Positions 1 through 8,645 of a DNA stretch of 64,000 nt are shown piece by piece. The notes beneath the pieces were generated by a model. It did no database searches, was not told the DNA's origin, and was given only the letters and a program-made list of their open reading frames with translations. The DNA is from Nocardia higoensis (GTDB lineage: Bacteria; Actinomycetota; Actinomycetes; Mycobacteriales; Mycobacteriaceae): positions 186,001-250,000 of the forward strand of contig NZ_JADLQN010000004.1 of NCBI RefSeq assembly GCF_015477835.1, written 5' to 3'. Numbering within the stretch: the stretch's first letter is position 1; each line of letters begins with the position of its first letter. A program made the position numbers and the translations under genes.

Positions 1-1
1 C

Positions 2-934
2 GAGCCGACCCACGGAATGCACCGCAGAGCTCTGCTTCCGCACCTGGCCGCCAAACGCATTCTGGCCTGTGAACCGTTCATCACCGAGACCTTCGACCGG
101 CTGTGGGACCTCGCCGTCGATAACGGCGGGATCGAGTGGATGTCGGCGATGGCGAACAACCTGCCGATGACGATCGTCGCGAAGATCATCGGTGTGCCCG
201 ACAGCGACGTCGACACACTGATCCGCTGGAGTTACTCCGCGACGCAGGTGGTCGCGGGGCTGGTCTCCGATGACCAGATGCGGGACGCGGGAGTCGCAAC
301 GCTGGAACTTGCCGCCTATATCGCCGACCGATTTCGGCAGGCCGCGACCGGCCGGTGCGAGGATCTTCTCGGTGACCTCGCCAGAGCCTGTGCCATCGGC
401 GAACTCGATGACATCGCGGCGCTGGCCATGATGATCACCTTGTTCAGTGCCGGTGGAGAATCCACGGCTTCGCTGATCGGTTCCGCGGCTTGGATACTCG
501 CGACCGATCTCGACATCCAGCGGCGAGTCCGTGAACATCCCGAACTCCTGAGCGTCTTCCTCGAAGAGGTTCTGCGTTACGAACCGCCCTTCCGAGGCCA
601 CTACCGGCATGTCATGAGTGACACCGAACTGTGCGGAGTGCGGATTCGTGAAGGCTCGCGGCTGTTCCTGTTGTGGGGTGCGGCCAACCGAGATCCCGCG
701 TACTTCGACGACCCCGCCGAATTCCGGCTCGATCGGGTAGCGGCCAAGAACCACCTGAGTTTCGGCCGGGGACCGCACTTCTGCGTCGGCGCTGCTCTGG
801 CGCGACTCGAAGCCCGGATCGTAATCGGCGGACTGCTGGATCGAACCACCACCCTCCGAGCCGACGACGCAGGACGGTGGTTGCCGAGCCTGCTCGTCAG
901 ACGCCTGGACCACCTGCACCTGAACATCGGATGA
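2..934 (+). CDS. Cytochrome P450, 3' part (5' end outside window)
   Basis: Heme-thiolate monooxygenase; the gene begins before the window because the reading frame is open to the first base and its first residues (EPTHGMHRR) match the conserved stretch near the B helix of bacterial P450s. Visible landmarks: I-helix segment SAGGEST near residue 147 (the usual AGxET/AGxDT oxygen-binding groove), ExxR motif EVLR near residue 190, and the heme-binding loop FGRGPHFCVG with the cysteine ligand near residue 261. About 310 residues are seen, so roughly the first 90-100 are missing. Redox partners and substrate cannot be told from this end. The next stretch on this strand is a decayed region, so no operon partner is visible downstream. 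Confidence 0.95.
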   Translation, partial: EPTHGMHRRALLPHLAAKRILACEPFITETFDRLWDLAVDNGGIEWMSAMANNLPMTIVAKIIGVPDSDVDTLIRWSYSATQVVAGLVSDDQMRDAGVATLELAAYIADRFRQAATGRCEDLLGDLARACAIGELDDIAALAMMITLFSAGGESTASLIGSAAWILATDLDIQRRVREHPELLSVFLEEVLRYEPPFRGHYRHVMSDTELCGVRIREGSRLFLLWGAANRDPAYFDDPAEFRLDRVAAKNHLSFGRGPHFCVGAALARLEARIVIGGLLDRTTTLRADDAGRWLPSLLVRRLDHLHLNIG

Positions 935-982
935 TCGGCCAGACAAGTGCGTCCGAGTGCCTCGCATGCGGGATCACGGCGC

Positions 983-1403
983 TCACCGCCGGGCCCAGCA
1001 TTGTGCGAGGGAACTGGGGTCACCTCGGTCATGCGCCAGTCCGGCATGGCCGGTGAACGCATCGGCCGCGCTCGTCACAGCGGGCCCAGACCTTTGCCCA
1101 GCACCGAGTCGGCCTGGAGCAGCAGGACATGGCCATGACCGCGTGGTTGCCGGCATCAGTAGAAGGACACCGAGCGCGATCTGAAACCAGGCCACCACGG
1201 GTGACGGGCCGTCGTCGCCGGAACCGATCGCGTCGGCGAGCAGCACGGTCACGGTCGTGACGGCCGGGATCCAGCCGATGGCGAAAGCGGTGCGGTGGCA
1301 GCGGCGTTGTGCGACATCACCATCGAGACGATCGCCACGATCGGGATGGACGAGAGCGCTACGCCGATCGCAGGCGGAGCAGGTCACCGATCACCGTGAT
1401 CAT
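983..1403 (-). pseudogene. Decayed GAP (Sap/sulfolipid-1-addressing) family membrane protein gene
   Basis: No intact gene covers this stretch, but three minus-strand frames read consecutively give a GAP-family protein: MITVIGDLLRL, then IGVALSSIPIVAIVSMVMSH, then TAFAIGWIPAVTTVTVLLAD, followed by VAWFQIALGVLLLMPATTR. GAP proteins are polytopic membrane proteins linked in mycobacteria to export or placement of lipids such as glycopeptidolipids. At least two frameshifts are needed (near 1370 and near 1307), and the part after about 1140 is no longer recognisable. I therefore call it a degraded remnant rather than a gene. A sequencing error could explain one shift but not the loss of the C-terminal half. 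Confidence 0.6.
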
Positions 1404-1677
1404 GGCTGCGCCCCACCGTCCGAGGCGGAGGGACGGTCGCCTCCGGTCGGTGGTCCGAGACAGTCGACGGTGTCACCTTCGGGCCCCTTTCGATGGCGCA
1501 GTGACAGCGGCTTCGACCATGATGCTTGCGAACGACGCGCACTTCACCCGGCGTGAGGGAACTCGCGTCCGGCCGCTGATCGGCAACGGCTGGACATTCC
1601 GGCTGATTGCCCGAATGCTGTTCGTGCGCCGAAGTGTCGGCGGGAACTCGTGGTAGCTATCCGAAGGAGCAAGGTCG

Positions 1678-1914
1678 ATGACGATTCGTCGCCACCGGAC
1701 CAGGGTCACGGCAGTCGCGCTCGGCTTCGCGCTCGCCGCGACAGTGGGCGTGTCCGCATGCAGCAAGACCGAGCGCTGGTGTGAACTCGATCGCGGCGAT
1801 GTGCTCGTCGAGAACTATCACTGTGAGAACAACGAGCCGGGCTACGAGTGGGAGCCCGACCACGACAAGCCGAAGTCGAAGAAGAAGCCGATCAAGACGT
1901 CGAAGAAGCACTGA
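1678..1914 (+). CDS. Small putative lipoprotein, lysine-rich tail
   Basis: A 78-residue protein with an N-terminal signal (RR pair, then a hydrophobic stretch LGFALAATVGVSAC) ending in the lipobox VSAC, so lipid attachment at Cys23 is likely. The mature part is acidic then strongly basic (KPKSKKKPIKTSKKH). It has two further cysteines (ERWCELD and NYHCENN) that could pair. A ribosome site GAAGGAG lies eight bases before the ATG. I do not recognise the family. It stands alone between the decayed GAP gene and the VOC gene. Confidence 0.7.
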   Translation: MTIRRHRTRVTAVALGFALAATVGVSACSKTERWCELDRGDVLVENYHCENNEPGYEWEPDHDKPKSKKKPIKTSKKH

Positions 1915-2062
1915 TTCCACGACAGGCGGCAACAGCGTCCCGCCGGTAGCGATCGCGACAGCTGTGGGCGTTTCCTGCCCATCGCCGCCGGGTACGCCCG
2001 TGACGATCGGCGACGCGACCACGCGCGCCGGAAATGCCCACCTGAAGGAGAGGGGGGCCACT

Positions 2063-2431
2063 ATGGCCGCCGAAGGTGTCGAAGGGGTGCGGACGATCGT
2101 CCTGGACTGTCCTGACCCCCGGAAGCTGGCCGAGTTCTACGTGGCGCTGCTCGGTGGCGAAATTTTGAACGAGGAGAGCGACCGGGCCTGGGTCGCCCTG
2201 CTGGACCCGCAGGGCAGGCGGCTGGCCTGCCAGCTCGCGCCCGAGTACAAGCCACCCGATTTCCCCGATCCGAGGGCTTCCCAGCAGGTCCACCTGGACA
2301 TTCGAGTGCGTGATATCGAGGTTGCCGAGCCCGCGGTCCTGGCTCTGGGGGCCACGCTCGTGGAGAAGCACGACACCTTCCGGGTGTACCGGGATCCGGT
2401 TGGGCACACCTTCTGCCTGGAATGGCAATAG
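2063..2431 (+). CDS. VOC/glyoxalase-like domain protein
   Basis: A 122-residue single-domain member of the vicinal oxygen chelate superfamily (glyoxalase-like type). It opens with VRTIVLDCPDPRKLAEFYVA and closes with DTFRVYRDPVGHTFCLEW, the paired beta-alpha-beta signature of these proteins. The subgroup has no assigned substrate; many are thought to bind small metabolites or drugs without metal catalysis. The start is set by an ATG six bases after a strong GGAGAGG ribosome site; the open frame extends further upstream without such a site. It is monocistronic as far as can be seen. Confidence 0.85.
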   Translation: MAAEGVEGVRTIVLDCPDPRKLAEFYVALLGGEILNEESDRAWVALLDPQGRRLACQLAPEYKPPDFPDPRASQQVHLDIRVRDIEVAEPAVLALGATLVEKHDTFRVYRDPVGHTFCLEWQ

Positions 2432-2520
2432 GGGAGCGCGTCGCTGCGGTTTGAGCGCCGGTGCCTGAGGACTCGGCGGTGATCGCTCTCGGCGCGGCCG
2501 AGGAGACGTCCGGCTTCGGC

Positions 2521-2782
2521 TCAGCCGTGTAAGGCGGGCACCCCTCGGGCCACCAGGATCGATGCGAGGTACACCTCGGCGAACCTGGAGTTTCCGGACT
2601 GCTCAGCGGGCGGAGCGTATCGCGTCGGGCCTGCGACCACGGCGCTGTCCACGCGGAACAGCTCGGCGCCGGGTGGTGCGGGCCACAGCGGGCGGGCGCT
2701 CGTTGCCCCAGGCGCTCGCACTGCCTCTACAGTGTCCGAACGAGCGTTCACGGCCTGGTCGAGGCGGCTGTGATCGTCTTTC
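2521..2782 (-). other. Coding-like stretch, possible gene remnant upstream of the PLD gene
   Basis: The 372-base gap before the PLD-family gene has no convincing gene. One minus-strand frame has high GC at third positions and ends with a protein-like tail (VYLASILVARGVPALHG). It has no ribosome site, no recognisable domain, and its upstream part runs into the start of the PLD gene. It may be a fragment of a lost gene or chance. The same gap holds the promoter region and a TetR-like palindrome for the downstream gene. Confidence 0.2.
2738..2749. promoter_or_regulatory. Palindromic operator-like site GAACGAGCGTTC
   Basis: A perfect inverted repeat, GAACG-AG-CGTTC, lies 55 bases before the start of the PLD-family gene, where an upstream operator would sit. 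Such short GC-rich palindromes with a two-base centre are typical of TetR-family operators in actinobacteria. No regulator gene adjoins it, so the protein that binds is unknown. Confidence 0.4.
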
Positions 2783-2803
2783 GCGCCATCAGAGGAGCTA
2801 CCC

Positions 2804-3994
2804 ATGCCGGACGCTGTCGACCTAACCGAGCCGGGCACCGGGGATGCGGCCGTGCGGCTGCGCAGGCGGCTGGAACGGCTGATCGGGATCGCGGCGTCGG
2901 AGGGCAACGCGCTGGTCGCGCTGCGCAACGGCGACGAGATCTTCCCGGCCATGCTGGCGAGTATCGAGGGCGCCGAGCACACCGTCGACATGATGACGTT
3001 CGTCTACTGGCAGGGCGATATCGCCCGGCGATTCGCGTACGCGCTGGCCGAGCGGGCCAGGGCGGGGGTGCGGGTGCGGCTGCTGCTGGACGGGTTCGGC
3101 AGCAGGCTGATCGAGAAGGATCTGCTGGAGCTCATGGACGAGGCCGGGGTGCGGGTCGCCTGGTTCCGCAAGCCCGCCTATATCTCCCCGTTCAAACAGA
3201 ACCATCGCTGTCATCGCAAGGTGCTGGTGGTCGACGAGGAGGTCGCTTACACCGGCGGAGTCGGCATCGCGAAGGAGTGGTGTGGCGATGCTCGCAACGA
3301 GGACGAATGGCGCGACACCCATGTGCAGGTGCGCGGACCGGCGGTCGACGGAATCGCGGCGGCGTTCGCCCAGGGCTGGGCGGAGTGTCACGACGAACTC
3401 TTCGACGAGCGGGACCGGTTCGTCGAGCACTCCCGGCCCGGCGAGGCCGTGGTCCAGGTGGTGCGCGGCTCGGCCAGTGTCGGCTGGCAGGACATGCAGA
3501 CCTTGCTTCGCGTGGTGATCGAGTCCGCGCAGAAACGGCTACGGCTGGCGACCGCGTATTTCGCACCCGACGCGTTCTTCGTCGACCTGCTGTGCGCGGC
3601 CGCGCGGCGCGGGGTCGAGGTGGAGATCCTGTTGCCCGGGCCGCACACCGACCAGCGGGTCTGCCAGCTCGCGGGCCAGCACTTCTACGAGCAATTGCTG
3701 GCCTGCGGCGTGCGCGTCTACCAGTATCAGCCCACCATGATGCACGCGAAGATCATCACCGTGGACGGCGTCGCGGCCCTGGTCGGTTCGACGAATGTCA
3801 ATCGCCGCTCGCTCGACCACGACGAAGAGGTCATGCTCGCCGTGCTCGACGAGCCGTTCACCGCCACCCTCGACGGCCATTTCGACGAGGACCTCGAGTC
3901 GTCGGTGCTGATCGAGTCCGGCCGGTGGAAACGGCGTTCGGCGCTGCAACGCGCCAGGGAACTCGCCGTGCAGCCCATTCGCCGCTTCCTGTGA
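2804..3994 (+). CDS. Phospholipase D / cardiolipin synthase-like protein
   Basis: A 396-residue PLD-superfamily phosphatidyltransferase with two HxKx4D motifs: HRKVLVVD at residues 137-144 and HAKIITVD at about 314-321. Each is followed by the expected G/N-rich loops (TGG; GSTNVN). Two such halves form one active site that makes a phospho-histidine intermediate. In cardiolipin synthases it moves a phosphatidyl group between phosphatidylglycerol molecules. There are no N-terminal membrane helices, unlike typical ClsA, so it may act as a peripheral ClsB/C-type enzyme or as a phospholipase. The start follows GAGGAGCTACCC. Note that actinobacteria usually make cardiolipin with a different (CDP-alcohol) enzyme, so this may be an accessory activity. 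Confidence 0.85.
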   Translation: MPDAVDLTEPGTGDAAVRLRRRLERLIGIAASEGNALVALRNGDEIFPAMLASIEGAEHTVDMMTFVYWQGDIARRFAYALAERARAGVRVRLLLDGFGSRLIEKDLLELMDEAGVRVAWFRKPAYISPFKQNHRCHRKVLVVDEEVAYTGGVGIAKEWCGDARNEDEWRDTHVQVRGPAVDGIAAAFAQGWAECHDELFDERDRFVEHSRPGEAVVQVVRGSASVGWQDMQTLLRVVIESAQKRLRLATAYFAPDAFFVDLLCAAARRGVEVEILLPGPHTDQRVCQLAGQHFYEQLLACGVRVYQYQPTMMHAKIITVDGVAALVGSTNVNRRSLDHDEEVMLAVLDEPFTATLDGHFDEDLESSVLIESGRWKRRSALQRARELAVQPIRRFL

Positions 3995-4204
3995 ACCCCG
4001 CATCGCACGGCTGATTCGCCTGTCCCGCCGGTCGAATCCATCGACGGGCAGCGAATTCCACCGACGCGAGGGTCCTGCGCGGCTCACAGCGGTGGACCGA
4101 CGGAGTGAGCTTCGTCCGACGGGCCGTCGCGGTCTGCATGATTGTCGCCGCGCCGGATATGCCTCCAGGGATCCGAGGAATTTCCCCAACCCGCAGGAGG
4201 CGCA

Positions 4205-4900
4205 ATGTCGAAGATTCTGTTCTTGATGTCGGCGGCCGATCACTGGACGCTCGCTGACGGCACGAAGCATCCGACCGGCTATTGGGCCGAGGAATTCACC
4301 TCGCCTTACGAGGTGTTCTCCGCGGCGGGCCACGAGGTTGTGGTGGCTACTCCGGGTGCGGTGCCGCCGACCGTGGATCAGGGGAGTTTGGCCGAGGAAG
4401 TGAACGGCGGTCCCGAAGAGGTGCAACGGATTCGGCGGGTGCTGGATGCGGCGGAGCCGTTGCGGCATCCGCGGGCGGTCGCGCGGGTCGACCTCACCGA
4501 GTTCGCCGCGGTATTCGTTCCCGGCGGTCACGGGCCGATGGAGGATCTGGCCGTCGACGCTGATTCGGGCAGGCTGCTCAACGACGCGCTGGCTGCGGGA
4601 ATGCCCGTCGGCGTGGTGTGTCACGGGCCTGCCGCGCTGCTTGCCACGGCGAACGACGACGGCGAGTCGCCGTTCGCGGGCTACCGCGTGACCGCGTTCT
4701 CGAATGCCGAGGAGACGCAGGCCGGATTGGCGGACAAGGCGGCGTGGCTGCTGCAGGATCGGCTGGTGGGGATGGGCCTGGAGTATCGCGAGGGCGCACC
4801 GTGGGAGGCGCATGTCGAGGTCGATCGCACTGTGTACACGGGGCAGAATCCGGCCTCCGCACGGCCGCTGGCGGAGGAAATGCTCGCTACCGTGCGGTAG
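4205..4900 (+). CDS. DJ-1/PfpI family protein (Hsp31-like)
   Basis: A 231-residue class I glutamine-amidotransferase-like protein. The nucleophile elbow GVVCHGPAALL puts the reactive cysteine at residue 139, and VFVPGGHGPMEDLAVD gives the upstream oxyanion/glutamate region. Members act as glyoxalase III/deglycase-type methylglyoxal detoxifiers or holding chaperones; the sequence alone does not decide which. The N-terminus MSKILFLMSAADHWTLADG resembles Hsp31-like fungal and bacterial members. Start chosen at the ATG just after AGGAGGCGCA. A strong intrinsic terminator follows, so the gene is a single transcription unit. Confidence 0.9.
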   Translation: MSKILFLMSAADHWTLADGTKHPTGYWAEEFTSPYEVFSAAGHEVVVATPGAVPPTVDQGSLAEEVNGGPEEVQRIRRVLDAAEPLRHPRAVARVDLTEFAAVFVPGGHGPMEDLAVDADSGRLLNDALAAGMPVGVVCHGPAALLATANDDGESPFAGYRVTAFSNAEETQAGLADKAAWLLQDRLVGMGLEYREGAPWEAHVEVDRTVYTGQNPASARPLAEEMLATVR

Positions 4901-4912
4901 TTCGGTTGCCGA

Positions 4913-4949
4913 GACCGCCGTCGCCGTTTCGTGGTGACGGCGGTCTTTT
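4913..4949 (+). terminator. Intrinsic terminator after the DJ-1/PfpI gene
   Basis: A 10-bp stem GACCGCCGTC / GACGGCGGTC with a 13-base loop is followed directly by TTTT, 12 bases after the stop codon of the upstream gene. Confidence 0.85.
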
Positions 4950-5185
4950 CCGGTCGGATAACAGAACGGTGACAGCGAATTCCCAGTTCGCGCAGGGTAT
5001 TCGCGGTCTGTCGTTATCGAACAGAAATATTTTGGACATATTCCGGCCCGGAAGCGTTCATCAGGTAGTCGGACGTCCATTCACTTGGTGGACAGCAGAG
5101 GCGGCGAAACTCTGGAGCGGCCTCGCGAGGGGTATTTCTACCGCCCCTGGACGGGGGCGACCGCTTGAACCTGATGAGGGGAAGT

Positions 5186-5857
5186 ATGAGCTACAACCGC
5201 ACCAGTGGGTTGCGCGGTGGTCGCGTCGTCGGCATCGGCGCCGCTGCTACCATCGCTGTCGGCCTGTTCTCGGCCGGCGCCGCCAATGCCGACACGTTCG
5301 TGCCGCTGCCCGACGGTGAGAAGCTGGGACCCGGCGTCACCATCACTCGTACCGGTGAGCACGCCGTCATCTCGCCGTCGCTGGCCGCCAACGGCGCGGG
5401 CCGCGTGGCCTGGGTGTCGGGTAACGCCACCGCCGACGTGACCGTCACCCCCGAGGGTGAAGAGGGCCCGAACAACGGTCCGGCCAACGCGCCCGGCACC
5501 AACAATTCCTCGACGCACGGCACTTCGCAGCTGAACACCGGCTACATCGTCGGCTGCCAGGTCGCCATCGGCGACGACGCGATCGCGCTCGGCCTGTCCG
5601 GCGGCATCGACCTCGAGAGCGGCTCCCTGGGTGGCTCGATCGGCCTGGAGCTGGGCCCCGGCGATGTGAAGTTCGTCCAGATCGAACACAAGGACATCAC
5701 CGAACCGGGCGTCTACTCGGTCGAGTACCAGGACTACGAGATCCAGATCCAGGGTTGCGCGGGCTACGCCCAGGCGCGTGCCTACACCGTGGTCGAGATC
5801 ATCGGCGACCACTACTCGAAGACCACCCTCTACGGGGCGCCGTTCAGCATCGGCTGA
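5186..5857 (+). CDS. nfpA: MspA-family porin (NfpA-like)
   Basis: Outer-membrane (mycomembrane) porin subunit of the MspA family, 223 residues. It has a signal peptide with cleavage after SAGAANA, then the hallmark mature start DTFVPLPDGE, the central NTGYIVGCQVAIG and the family C-terminus LYGAPFSIG. MspA subunits form an octameric goblet that lets hydrophilic solutes cross the mycolate layer. In Nocardia farcinica two adjacent homologues, NfpA and NfpB, form a mixed cation-selective channel; the tandem here matches that, though which is A or B is my assignment by order. The start follows GAGGGGAAGT. An insertion rich in Pro/Asn (EGPNNGPANAPGTNNS) after residue 90 is absent from the neighbour. 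Confidence 0.93.
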   Translation: MSYNRTSGLRGGRVVGIGAAATIAVGLFSAGAANADTFVPLPDGEKLGPGVTITRTGEHAVISPSLAANGAGRVAWVSGNATADVTVTPEGEEGPNNGPANAPGTNNSSTHGTSQLNTGYIVGCQVAIGDDAIALGLSGGIDLESGSLGGSIGLELGPGDVKFVQIEHKDITEPGVYSVEYQDYEIQIQGCAGYAQARAYTVVEIIGDHYSKTTLYGAPFSIG

Positions 5858-5947
5858 TTCCGGGTCCGCTGCACACACCAGTCACAGCTGCCGCACGCAC
5901 ACGGCGCAGCTGAGGAAGAACTCGATCCCGGAGGGGATGCACCAAAT

Positions 5948-6616
5948 ATGAAGATCCGTAAGAACTCCATGCGGGCAGCCGGCGTTGTCGCCGCGGCGTC
6001 CGTCGCGTTCGGCATGCTGTCCGCGGGTGCGGCCAACGCCGACACCTTCGTCCCGCTGCCCGGTGGCGAGATCACCAAGACCTTGTCCGACGGCACCGTC
6101 GTGACCGTTCGCCTCGTCGGCGAGTCGGCCACCATCAGCCCGTCGATGGGCTCGACCCCGGTCCACCGCAACGCGTGGGTCTCGGGCAGCGCGCAGGTCG
6201 AGCTGTCCGGCGGCGAGAAGATCGGTGGCGCCATCTACCCCGGTTACGTGGTGGGTTGCCAGGTCAACATCGACGGTGGCGGCGTCGAGGGCGGCGTCGA
6301 GGGCGGCGTCGAGTTCGAGGACGGCGCGGGTAGCCTCGGCGCCGAGTCCGGCGCCGAGCTGACCCTCGGCCCCGGCCAGGCCAAGTCCTTCTACCTCCTC
6401 GACCTCGAGGAAGCCGACGACTACGGCAACGAGGATCACGCCAAGCGCAACAAGTTCAAGGGCAACAGCGGCTCGGTCACCTGGGCCGACTCGACCATCG
6501 GCCTGTCCGGCTGCGGTGGCTACGCCCAGGCGCGCGCGTTCGTGCGTGTGAAGGTCGAGACCGACAACGTGATCTCCTCGGTCACGCTGTGGGGTCAGCC
6601 GTTCAGCATCGGCTGA
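5948..6616 (+). CDS. nfpB: MspA-family porin (NfpB-like)
   Basis: Second MspA-type subunit, 222 residues, with signal peptide ending in SAGAANA, mature start DTFVPLPGGE, YPGYVVGCQVNID in the middle and C-terminus LWGQPFSIG. It lies 90 bases after the first porin gene in the same direction, consistent with one operon and a mixed oligomer. It carries a small in-frame repeat GGVEGGVEGGVE in the segment after the GCQV motif and is more acidic there than its partner, which could alter the pore lining. The start follows a GGAGGGG site 12 bases upstream; a nearer ATG at 5937 is out of frame. A perfect hairpin terminator ends the unit. Confidence 0.93.
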   Translation: MKIRKNSMRAAGVVAAASVAFGMLSAGAANADTFVPLPGGEITKTLSDGTVVTVRLVGESATISPSMGSTPVHRNAWVSGSAQVELSGGEKIGGAIYPGYVVGCQVNIDGGGVEGGVEGGVEFEDGAGSLGAESGAELTLGPGQAKSFYLLDLEEADDYGNEDHAKRNKFKGNSGSVTWADSTIGLSGCGGYAQARAFVRVKVETDNVISSVTLWGQPFSIG

Positions 6617-6644
6617 TCGACGCACAGACCGAAACAGATTCTGT

Positions 6645-6680
6645 GACAGCGGGTTCGGCGTCATCGCCGGACCCGCTGTC
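6645..6680 (+). terminator. Hairpin terminator after the porin pair
   Basis: Arms GACAGCGGGT and ACCCGCTGTC plus CGGCG/CGCCG, with one G-T wobble, form a 16-bp stem around a TCAT loop. It sits 28 bases after the second porin stop codon and is followed by GTTT. Confidence 0.8.
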
Positions 6681-6717
6681 GTTTGCCGGGAGCACGCGCT
6701 TAGCCGGAGGTTCGCCC

Positions 6718-7182
6718 GTGGGTGACACTGAAGCGGTGACCACGCAGCCCGAGCGCCCCCAGCCGCCCGTCCTCAGCGCCTCCATCGTGGCGCTCTCGCT
6801 CGCCCGTCGCGTCGAGGGCGAGCTCAACGCCGCGCTGGCCCACCTCGATCTCACCGTCCGCAGACTCGGGTTGCTGGGCCACATCGACCAGATGCCGGGG
6901 GTCTCGTTCAGCGAGCTGGCCCGGATGGCGGGAGTGAGCGTGCAGAGCGTGCACGCCACGATGAAGTCGCTGACCGCCGCGGGACTGGTGCGCGACCGCA
7001 CCGCCAAACCGGGAGCGGCCTCGACCATCGAGCTGACCGCGCAGGGCCGCAGACTGCTGGACGAGGCACAGGACGTGCTCGCCGAGGTCGATGAGCGACT
7101 GTTCGGCGCGAAGGCGAACGCGGCAGGCCGCAAGCTCGGCGCCGCGCTGCGCAAGTCCTTCGAGTTCGGCGCGATCGGGTGA
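6718..7182 (+). CDS. MarR-family transcriptional regulator
   Basis: A 154-residue winged-helix regulator: dimerisation helices at both ends, recognition region FSELARMAGVSVQSVHATMK around residues 65-85, and wing near DRTAKPGAASTIELT. MarR proteins usually repress a neighbouring gene or their own and release DNA on binding a small aromatic ligand. Its target is not obvious; the porin operon lies upstream in the same direction and the TerD-vWA gene downstream. Start set at a GTG eight bases after GGAGG; the frame is open further upstream into the porin gene end without a ribosome site. Confidence 0.85.
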   Translation: MGDTEAVTTQPERPQPPVLSASIVALSLARRVEGELNAALAHLDLTVRRLGLLGHIDQMPGVSFSELARMAGVSVQSVHATMKSLTAAGLVRDRTAKPGAASTIELTAQGRRLLDEAQDVLAEVDERLFGAKANAAGRKLGAALRKSFEFGAIG

Positions 7183-7331
7183 AACCCACACGCCGAGACG
7201 ACATGCCGCGATGTTGCCGGTTCGTCCCCAGCGGGTGCGTCTCGATGCGCTCGCGGCTACGCTGACCGCGGGCGCGCTCGGCTCGTATGGGCGCGCGCGG
7301 CTCCGCGAATCGGATGGCGGGAGTTTCGACG

Positions 7332-8603
7332 ATGGTCACTGCGTTGGTCAAGGGACAGAACGGTCCGCTGGCGGTCGACGGTGTGGTGGTGTCGGTGCGC
7401 ACCGATGTGGCCGTGGATGTCTCGGCTCTGCTGGTGACCGAGGCGGGCACGGTTCGCACCGACGCCGACTTCGTGTTCTTCAACCAGCCTGCCGCGCCGG
7501 GGGTCCGGCTCGGGGCGGGAAACCCCGCTGCTCTGGAGATCCGGACCGCGCAGTTGCCCGCGGAGATCGACCAGGTGCGCGCGGTGCTGACTCTCGACGG
7601 CCCCGGCGCGCGTTTCGGCGACTTCGCGCCGCCGGTGGTCACCGTCTCGGATGCGGCCGGCGCGGCGCTGTTCGAGTACCGGATCGAGGGTCTCACCGGG
7701 GAATCGGTGGTGATCGCGCTGGAGGTGTACCGGCGCGGAGCGGACTGGAAGGTGCGCGCGGTCGGGCAGGGATATGCGGGCGGATTCGCCGATCTGGTGA
7801 CCGATCACGGCGTGCGTGTCGAGCGGGAACCGGCCGCGTGGGAGGAGACAGCTGGGCAGGCCGAGGAGTCGCTGCCGGTGCGCACCGTGCCGGACGAGGA
7901 GAAGCTGTCGTTCGAGAAACGCGCCACGCTCGATCTGCGCAAGCGGGAAGTCGCGAAGGTACTGGTGACCGAACAGGCGGTGGGCGTGCGGGCGCGGGTG
8001 GTGCTGGTGATCGACAAGACCGGCAGCATGGCGAAGATGTACGCACGGGAAGTGGTGCACCGGGTCGTCGACCGGATGGTGCCGATCGCCGTCCAGCTCG
8101 ACGACGACGGCACCCTGGAGCCCTACCTCTACGCCGTCGACTACCTGAAGCTGCCCGATATCACCGTCGCCGAATCGCAGCAGTGGTCACAGACCTACTT
8201 GCACCTGTCCGGCCGGCACGGCGGCTATGACTACGCGACGATCGGTGGCCGCAATGTCGAACTCCCGGTCATGCGCGCGGTCATCGACTCGCTGCGACCG
8301 GATCAGCGGCCGACGCTGGTGCTGTTCTTCACCGATGGCGGCTTCTCCCGCAAACGCGAGATCGCCGAGCTGATCAGGGAGGCGTCCGCGCTGCCGGTGT
8401 TCTGGCAGTTCATCGGGCTCGGTCAGGCCAACTACGGACTGTTGCGCGAACTCGACGACCTGGACGGACGTGTGGTGGACAATGCCGGATTCTTCTCGCT
8501 CGACGACATCGACAAGGTCGACGACGCACAGTTGTACGCGCGTGTGCTGGGCGAGTTCCCGGAATGGTGGCGAGCGGCGAAGTCGGCAGGGATCGTGCGC
8601 TGA
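7332..8603 (+). CDS. TerD domain-vWA domain fusion protein
   Basis: A 423-residue cytoplasmic protein. Residues 1-165 form a TerD-type beta-sandwich, recognised by EVYRRGADWKVRAVGQGYA close to its end. Residues about 220-423 form a von Willebrand A domain with MIDAS start VVLVIDKTGSM (Asp228) and a later FFTDGG. The pairing is that of TerF-type proteins of tellurium/stress resistance gene clusters, where TerD domains bind calcium and vWA proteins assemble complexes at the membrane. Start chosen at the ATG about nine bases after GGCGGGAG; an ATG six codons upstream is possible. It converges on a small membrane-protein gene and shares a hairpin with it. The domain pair recurs split at this locus, see the TerD-HNH gene. 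Confidence 0.88.
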   Translation: MVTALVKGQNGPLAVDGVVVSVRTDVAVDVSALLVTEAGTVRTDADFVFFNQPAAPGVRLGAGNPAALEIRTAQLPAEIDQVRAVLTLDGPGARFGDFAPPVVTVSDAAGAALFEYRIEGLTGESVVIALEVYRRGADWKVRAVGQGYAGGFADLVTDHGVRVEREPAAWEETAGQAEESLPVRTVPDEEKLSFEKRATLDLRKREVAKVLVTEQAVGVRARVVLVIDKTGSMAKMYAREVVHRVVDRMVPIAVQLDDDGTLEPYLYAVDYLKLPDITVAESQQWSQTYLHLSGRHGGYDYATIGGRNVELPVMRAVIDSLRPDQRPTLVLFFTDGGFSRKREIAELIREASALPVFWQFIGLGQANYGLLRELDDLDGRVVDNAGFFSLDDIDKVDDAQLYARVLGEFPEWWRAAKSAGIVR

Positions 8604-8612
8604 GGAAGGAGC

Positions 8613-8634
8613 CGGCCGAGTGGTGGCTCGGCCG
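8613..8634. terminator. Bidirectional hairpin between convergent genes
   Basis: An 8-bp perfect stem CGGCCGAG / CTCGGCCG with a TGGTGG loop lies between the TerD-vWA gene and the convergent small membrane-protein gene. No T-tract follows on either side. Confidence 0.5.
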
Positions 8635-8645
8635 ACCCGGCGGGC

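Noticed and set aside
3539..5080. A 513-codon minus-strand frame across the PLD and DJ-1 genes
   Set aside because: It crosses two well supported plus-strand genes and a terminator.
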